Both the position numbers and the translations under genes were made by a program. From positions 992,001-1,056,000 of the forward strand of contig JAEUWY010000008.1 in assembly GCA_022059125.1 (NCBI GenBank): DNA of 64,000 bases, read 5' to 3'. Positions 58,084-64,000 of this stretch are shown here, piece after piece. Below the pieces are notes generated by a model. It worked only from the letters and a program-made list of their open reading frames with translations, was not told the DNA's origin and did not search any database. How positions within the stretch are numbered: position 1 is the first letter of the stretch; every line of letters starts with the position of its first letter. This DNA comes from Corynespora cassiicola. Lineage: Eukaryota; Ascomycota; Dothideomycetes; Pleosporales; Corynesporascaceae.

Positions 58084-59409
58084 ACCGACTGGCATGGCAC
58101 GAATTCTTGAACACGGCAACTGCAAATCAGACTCTCTCAGTTTTCATCCTCTCGGACTCACTCCGACTTGTCTCTCCCGCTTCGAGCAACTGCTTGGATG
58201 GAGGCATTCTACTCGACGCACGTGGGATTACTTTTGGGCATTGAAGGAACCAATGGCCTCATTTCATTGGCCATGCTCCTGGATATGATTGGAAGAAGAG
58301 GGGGGAAAAACCCTGGATGTCAGCAAGCAACAAGTGCACGTCACAGGCCCCAGCCGGAGATGATGGCTTCAATCTTGGGGGAGGCTCAGAAGGAAGGAAA
58401 GCGCGCAGGGATCTAGAGGAAAGGAAGCAAGTGGATTGATTGGATTTGGACTTTAATTTTGCAGGAATCAATGGGCGCTTGCAGCAGGACTCGGGCGCCC
58501 ATCGGATGAATAAACGATAGCACTACTGAAATGAGATACCCATTTGACGGCCGCACCACAATCCTGTTTTTCTTCCCTTTTTTTGCCTCCGGTCGTACAA
58601 GTGGGATGTGACATGTGCCGGTTTACCACCAGTCGTGCCGTGTTTGCGTGGCAAGCTTGTGTGCTTAGTCTCCATGGGCTCACGATCGCAGAATGCCATT
58701 GCAATCGCACTTTTCCGGTCAGCTCCCAAGCAACGGACACCGGATTAGAACATTGGGGCCGGAGGAGAGGAAGGGAAACAAAACGAAATGAGCGATGAAA
58801 AAAAACTGATGTGCTGTGCTAATCGGATGCTCAGCCCAGGGCCAGTGACATGTACTTGTCGGGCCCACCATGTCGTAGAATTTATTTCAGCGGGCTGGCG
58901 CCGCCTCCGATGCACCCTGCGCAGCAATCAATCGTTCGTACCTCGCCTGGCATCGAGACCATCGGGAAACCCGGGCGATCAAGGGCCACGCAAGTGATGA
59001 AATAAGTAAACAAAGGGCCTGACCTAGCCGCACGCAGCAGTAGCAGCAGCAGCAGCAGGAAAAAAAAAAGTACGTAGGGTTCGTCACCGCGGTGATCGCG
59101 TACGTCAGACAGGGCGACCCGCCACGGACGACGCACCACTCAAAACGGCCGCTTGGGTGCGAGGGCCGCAGATCTGATCGCAAACACTATCGCCACCTGG
59201 ACGGCGCCATCGAAAGATGCGGATGTGGATGTGGATGCGCAAAAGGGCCAGGCCATGGCGTTTGCGGAATCCGCATGCGCACGTCCGTTTTTCTCTCTCC
59301 ACGGCGCGAGGCCAACCAGTAACGGGCTGATTGAAGAGACAAAGGACAGACGGTCGCACGTAAATAGCCAGAAAGCAAAAAAACGCACCCGCCTACCAGC
59401 GAGACGAAC

Positions 59410-59436
59410 CACACACACACACACACACACACACAC
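59410..59436. repeat. (CA)n microsatellite
   Basis: About 13 CA units in the gene-free region. Confidence 0.9.
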
Positions 59437-59666
59437 GCCCTTATCCCCGGCACCACGCATTCCCCCCAACTGCCGCTCAGTTCGCCACCCACTCCTCCCC
59501 GCCCAACCCAAGCCAAGCCAAGCCATATCGTATGCGATCTCTCGATCGCGTCAAAGCCACGCAGAAGCACAAATGCCCAAAGCAGCGCCTTGCCTGACAA
59601 CTACTCCCCTCCGTCTGCCATCCTCGATCCCTTCCTCACCATTGCTCCCCAGCGTTTTGTTACGAA

Positions 59667-59682
59667 CCCCCCCCCCCCCCCC
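59667..59682. repeat. poly-C run (16 nt)
   Basis: A C homopolymer just before the first GCTAGC word cluster. Confidence 0.85.
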
Positions 59683-60048
59683 AAGCTAGCTAGATCTCCC
59701 TCCCCCTTTGCGGCAAAAGATCGACGATCTTATCGATAGATCGACGCGCCACCGCCTGCACCCGCCGTTCCGCACCCACCGACCGTCCTGGAGCCCAGCG
59801 AGCGAGCGAGCGAGCGAGCGCTAGCTAGCAGGTACATGGCATAAAACGGTGCGCTTGATGGACTTGGCCCGTCGTCTATGCCTCGCCTCGCCGTCTGCGT
59901 GTTCCGCGGAGCAACAAGACACTGTCCTTGTCCTGGGGTCAAGGAAAGGGGGAGGAACAGGTTGCGGCATGCTAGGTAGGCAAGATGGGAAGATGCATGG
60001 GCCTCTGCTACATGCTGCTTCTCCAATTCCGGTGCCTGGTACGTATCC

Positions 60049-60070
60049 AGCTAGCTAGCTAGCTAGCTAG
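60049..60070. repeat. AGCT tandem repeat
   Basis: Five and a half copies of the self-complementary unit AGCT. Shorter CTAGCTAG words occur near 59686 and 59822. Confidence 0.85.
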
Positions 60071-63000
60071 ATGGCTAGCAAAAGCCATGTCTGCGCGCGG
60101 AGCGTCATGTTCTATACCGCCTGTCCCATCGCGATGTCGTGTATCCATCGAGATTGCGAAACAGAAATTTTCACGCCGTGGTTCCGGCAAGCTATGTTTA
60201 TGCGCTGTGGGTAGTGCGTGTCTGTGTATGTGTTCGCTCCGTGATTTGGCGCCGCTGTGAGGCATCGAGATGGTGGCATGTTTGGGACGGGTATCAAGGT
60301 GCAAGCGCGTCTTTTTTGCATCGCGATGCGCGTCCTGGGCGGTCGATGAAGGGGCGGTTTCTGTGATGAGCGGAGGGAGTCGTCGGAGCGCGTGTTGTCA
60401 TGTATGCACGGGGTCTATTGATTTGTTTACATGCGAGCACGGCGGGTGGCCAGGTGAGGTATGGAGTGTCTGGCAGAGGGAGGGGGGGACCCGAGTCCAG
60501 GTCATGGCCGCGGGTTTGCATCAGGCGACCGGGGCGCGAGGTTTTCTTGTCGCTCCGCGATGGGAGGCGCGTGGACACGTTGTTTCCCGCGTACCGTTGT
60601 TTATTTTTGGTGGGGAATGTGTTTTTTTCGTTTCTTTTTTTTCTTCTGCTTCTCGATTTCTTCGAAGAAAAAAAGTTTCAAATGGTATTGCGTCCGAGAT
60701 GAAGCTTACGCAAACCATGGCATCTCATGTCGGACGACGGTGCGGGCATATGGAGAATGTGGAGAAGCCGGACCGAGTCGAGAAGCAGCAGCGTTTGAAA
60801 CACGGCCGCGGCTCCATCTCGCTAGTTTCGCAATCCGCAGTTGTTTTGATTAGAATACACGTCCTCCGTCGCGCGCGGGAATACACTGCCAGATCCAACA
60901 CATTCCGCACTCACTCTCTCCGTCTCTGTGTCGCAATGATGAATTCTGGAGCACGGGTTACGCGTCTCGAACCTCATTTTGACAAAGCCCGCAAAACGCG
61001 CCGGCGTAGAGGGTTGAGGTGACGGGGACAAGTCAGTCAGCCGGTCGACTGCACCTCTCGGCTTTCTCAACAATGCGCAAGCACCGCGACCACCACCACA
61101 CCAACGTCGCCCGTCGCGTCATGGCCATGACTCCCCACATCCATCATCCCAGGGAACCCACGCCCTCGCCGCATCTCCATGCCCGGATTGTGGTATGCGC
61201 ACGCCTGAACCAGTAATCGTGCCCCTCGCCCTCCTCGGACCTGGGCCCCCGTCCCCAAGCTCTCTCCTCAGTCCGTCTGGCGCAAGCGGCGCCCTCGCCC
61301 AGCTGCCAGGAACCCAGCACTTGGCCGCTTTGCGCCTAAACCAAACGCCCGAGTGTCCCAGTGCGCGAGCGAGTGCGCTCCATTCACCGTCGACGGAGGG
61401 ATCCGCCCCTCTCCCCACTCCCTCGCTCCCTCGCTCCCTCCCGCCCTGGCCGATCTCCCGGGCGCGCGGATGCTTGCCCGTGGTGCTTGCTGACTTGCCT
61501 CTGCCGGCCTTTGCACGCGTGGTTTTTTTGTCTTGCTTGCGTGCAGAGAAGGCACGCGAGATGGTTCAAGTCTAAAGGTTGCTAGTTTCGGCAATTGATG
61601 CTGTCTTTTGGACGCGCTTGGTGAGTCTTCTGGCAGACCCTGGTTTTTTTTTTGGTTCCTTTGGTTCCTGGGCCCATTCCTCGTGCCTGTGTACAGTATA
61701 GAGAGCGAGCGAGCGAGTTCTTGGTTGCTCCTACCGGACCTGGGGGTGAAACTCCCCCCCCCCGCGAGGGCTGGGGCGCTGCGGCGGGCTGTGTGACGGG
61801 CGCTCGTGGGGCTGACACCTGTTTCTGCGCCTTGGGCGGGAGTTGGGGCCGCGGTTTCGTGAAGACGAGGTGTTCGTAAGCGTTTTTCCCGTCTGGGGGG
61901 GAGGAGGCGAGGCGAGGCGTGATGTTCTTGGGAGGAGGGCCGAGAGCGAAGGTGTGTGTTACAGGCCATGTCTTTTTTTCCCTTCGTTTCTTGCATGTGC
62001 GAAAGTGTGCATGAAAGAGTTGCGTATTGTGCCGTCGGGGCGTTTTTGGCCGTTTAGGTTTGCCGTTTGGCAGATGTTGCTGGTCTTGAGCCAAGGTATG
62101 TTTACTGGGACGAAGAGAGTGAGGCTTTGGCGGTGTTATGCTCGGGCGGTTTGAGAGGCTTGGTGTAGCAGGCAAATTATAGTTCGTCCGCGGACGGATG
62201 GCAAGGATGTTTGTCCATGGATGGGCTCCAAGGTGGGAGTCCTTGGATGTTCGAATATCACATGATACCAGGTCCTTGTTGTCCAGGTGGGAGTTCGGGT
62301 TCAGGCAAAGTCGCGTCACGTGACAGTCTGGTTGAACCTTGCTGCTCGGATGCCTTCAAGTGCCGTGAGGCTAGGAGGCTCTGGTATAATCACATGACAA
62401 AGGGTTCAAAGGTTCAAGACTGCAGGGTAGGCCTACTCAGGTTAGATCTCTGTATGAAAGCTTCGCATCAACGTCAAGCGTTTCGCTGAAAGTGTTTTCA
62501 AAAGCGCATGAATATATACCAGAATCCATTATAGCGACCATTACATCAACTCCCAGACTGTAGGCTTGCTTCAACGGCTATATAAAGCATCTATGTAGAT
62601 GGGACGAGGCCGTCTTTTTCACATATGTCGCATCATGGATTCTTTGATGAACATGATACACCTATGAGCCTGGCGTTTCATGGAGGATATTTATACAGTC
62701 AATTTTGCACAGCCACACACGTCGAACTAGACCCCAATAATCTATTGCAAATTAAGACATACGAGGCGCCAGACTCTTATATCTAATTTATCTCTTGTTC
62801 ATGTGAGGCAGTATGCATGATTCGTAAGGGCCGATGCAGACGATGCTACTCATCCACTGAATTAGGGGATCTGGCGCCGACAAAGACGAGAAATGTGGTC
62901 TTTGACACTTTTCACAGGCTTGAACCTGTATGGCAGATGATAGATTTGGTGGAAATCTTACTAGTAAAACTCAACCGTTGCCAAGTTATTAGATGCAAAT

Positions 63001-64000
63001 ATTGTCGTGGAAATTGGCTTCTATCTTGTTGGGGTATTTGATGGCAAGGCTAAAGAATACGCGATGGATTTCTGGCCTATTATTAAGCTTGTATCCTAAG
63101 AAGCTGAACCAAAACCTGGCCCTGATCTCTTGCCTCCCTTTAGTAAATTTTTTCATCAATCTGCATCAGGGGGCGCCGCACTGTAATGTTGCAATACTAT
63201 GATTAAACCCGGTGTTTCTCTTGTAAATTTATAGAGTCGAATGGGAAGTTTGGTGGACGAATATTACCTTTACAATTCCATTTTCGGGTTGAGGAAGCTC
63301 TTTCCATTGCGTAGCGCACTTCAACTTTAGTTATTTTCTCGCACTGTAACATTATATACCGCTTCATTAATATGTTTTTTTTGGTAGAGATACCTATTTT
63401 GTAAGGCATATTATTACGCGCGTCAGACATAAATCTAATTTAAACATCAGGCGCTGCTGAGGTACGATTTCTTGACATTAACGTCAGTGTGATTGTGCAC
63501 CAACATCTTCGCTATTGGTTTTTACAAGATTTAATGATGTCGATTGCAGAATTCCAATGTGGAGATAATATCTCAGTTGGCATCAAATTCGGGTGAAGAC
63601 CTTCTACTTTTTGGCGCATTGAGGAAGCAAATACTGTTGTAATCCTTGGTACCTGTAGTACATTCAGTATATTATGTGTACATTAACTCTGAATTGCTAG
63701 ATTGGTTGTTAAAATAATAGAAAAAGGGTCTCGTGGTTAATGTTTCGTTAAAGTTCTCGAAGTCAATGAGTACAGCCGTTTAGAATGATGCTTCACGTCA
63801 GGTAATAGCCCTAAGAGATTAGAAGAGCTATTGAGTGATTGTGAGTAGAAGAAGTGACTTTCAATCTTTTAGCTTAAGGTAAGCACACATTTATACGGAC
63901 CCTGAATCTATATATCGTGACTTTCTCATCTTAGAAGGAAGTATATTCACGCCGACTTGCACGAGTTACTTGTTCTCAAATAAAATGCAAGAAATTTTGT

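Larger units (their letters stand above)
58084..64000. other. large gene-free region (5.9 kb) with a compositional break
   Basis: No supportable gene. 58.1-62.4 kb is GC-rich with simple repeats: (CA)n at 59410-59436, C16 at 59667-59682, GAGC units near 59797-59820 and AGCT units at 60049-60070. From about 62.4 kb to the edge it is AT-rich and without domains. It may be the upstream region of a gene beyond the window, or a junction with a degraded element. Confidence 0.5.

Noticed and set aside
60270..61022. 250-codon plus-strand ORF with ATG start
   Set aside because: It overlaps antisense ORFs, has no domain or splice context, and its composition follows the GC-rich background.
61268..61996. 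242-codon minus-strand ORF
   Set aside because: Low-complexity Arg/Pro/Ser translation of C-rich DNA with no family signal.

Overview
The window is nuclear DNA from a filamentous ascomycete (Pezizomycotina). Genes are split by short spliceosomal introns (about 45-78 nt, GT-AG with one GC-AG). The proteins are eukaryotic and fungal in type: cohesin SMC1, COP9 signalosome subunit 1, spliceosomal Cwc22, a Pho85-type CDK, Gpc1, DPM2 and a cAMP-receptor-like GPCR. The class cannot be fixed from sequence alone; Dothideomycetes is a guess. I rebuilt exon structures by hand from splice sites, reading frame and family similarity. No tRNA, rRNA or CRISPR was recognised.

Layout. 0.2-13.9 kb is a conserved housekeeping block: Ap4A phosphorylase (+), CWC22 (-), DPM2 (+), a DCAF6/8/WDTC1-type WD40 protein (-), PHO85 (+) and a small heme-catalase-like protein (+). 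14.4-22.2 kb holds a seven-transmembrane receptor (+), a possible small membrane protein (+), an F-box protein (-), a secreted EthD-domain protein (+) and an unknown two-exon gene (+). CSN1 (-) lies at 22.8-24.4 kb. 24.4-34.1 kb looks accessory: a complete seven-exon PIF1-like helicase, an intronless secreted sorbosone/aldose-dehydrogenase-like protein whose expected catalytic His is Gln, a 2.8 kb gene-poor stretch, a paraoxonase-like gene and a possible small ORF. 34.8-41.1 kb is conserved again, with GPC1 (-) and SMC1 (+) divergent. 42.7-46.3 kb is a second accessory patch with an intronless Cys-nucleophile alpha/beta hydrolase (-) and an SDR (+) that start away from each other across about 1.9 kb. 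The SDR promoter carries two copies of a 36-bp operator-like dyad. 48.9-58.1 kb holds two coiled-coil proteins (-), 6-phosphogluconolactonase (-) and a small zinc-ribbon-like protein (+). The last 5.9 kb has no supportable gene. It is GC-rich with many simple repeats until about 62.4 kb, then AT-rich to the edge.

Functional links. CSN1, a putative CUL4-DDB1 substrate receptor and an F-box protein all belong to cullin-ligase biology. The GPCR and Pho85-type CDK fit nutrient signalling. DPM2 and Gpc1 are ER-membrane lipid proteins. These genes are not adjacent as a cluster, so this is probably ordinary gene density. I did not find a convincing new multi-gene system. The best leads are the SDR/hydrolase patch with its duplicated dyad, the His-to-Gln sugar-dehydrogenase homologue, and the intact PIF1-like helicase in accessory sequence.
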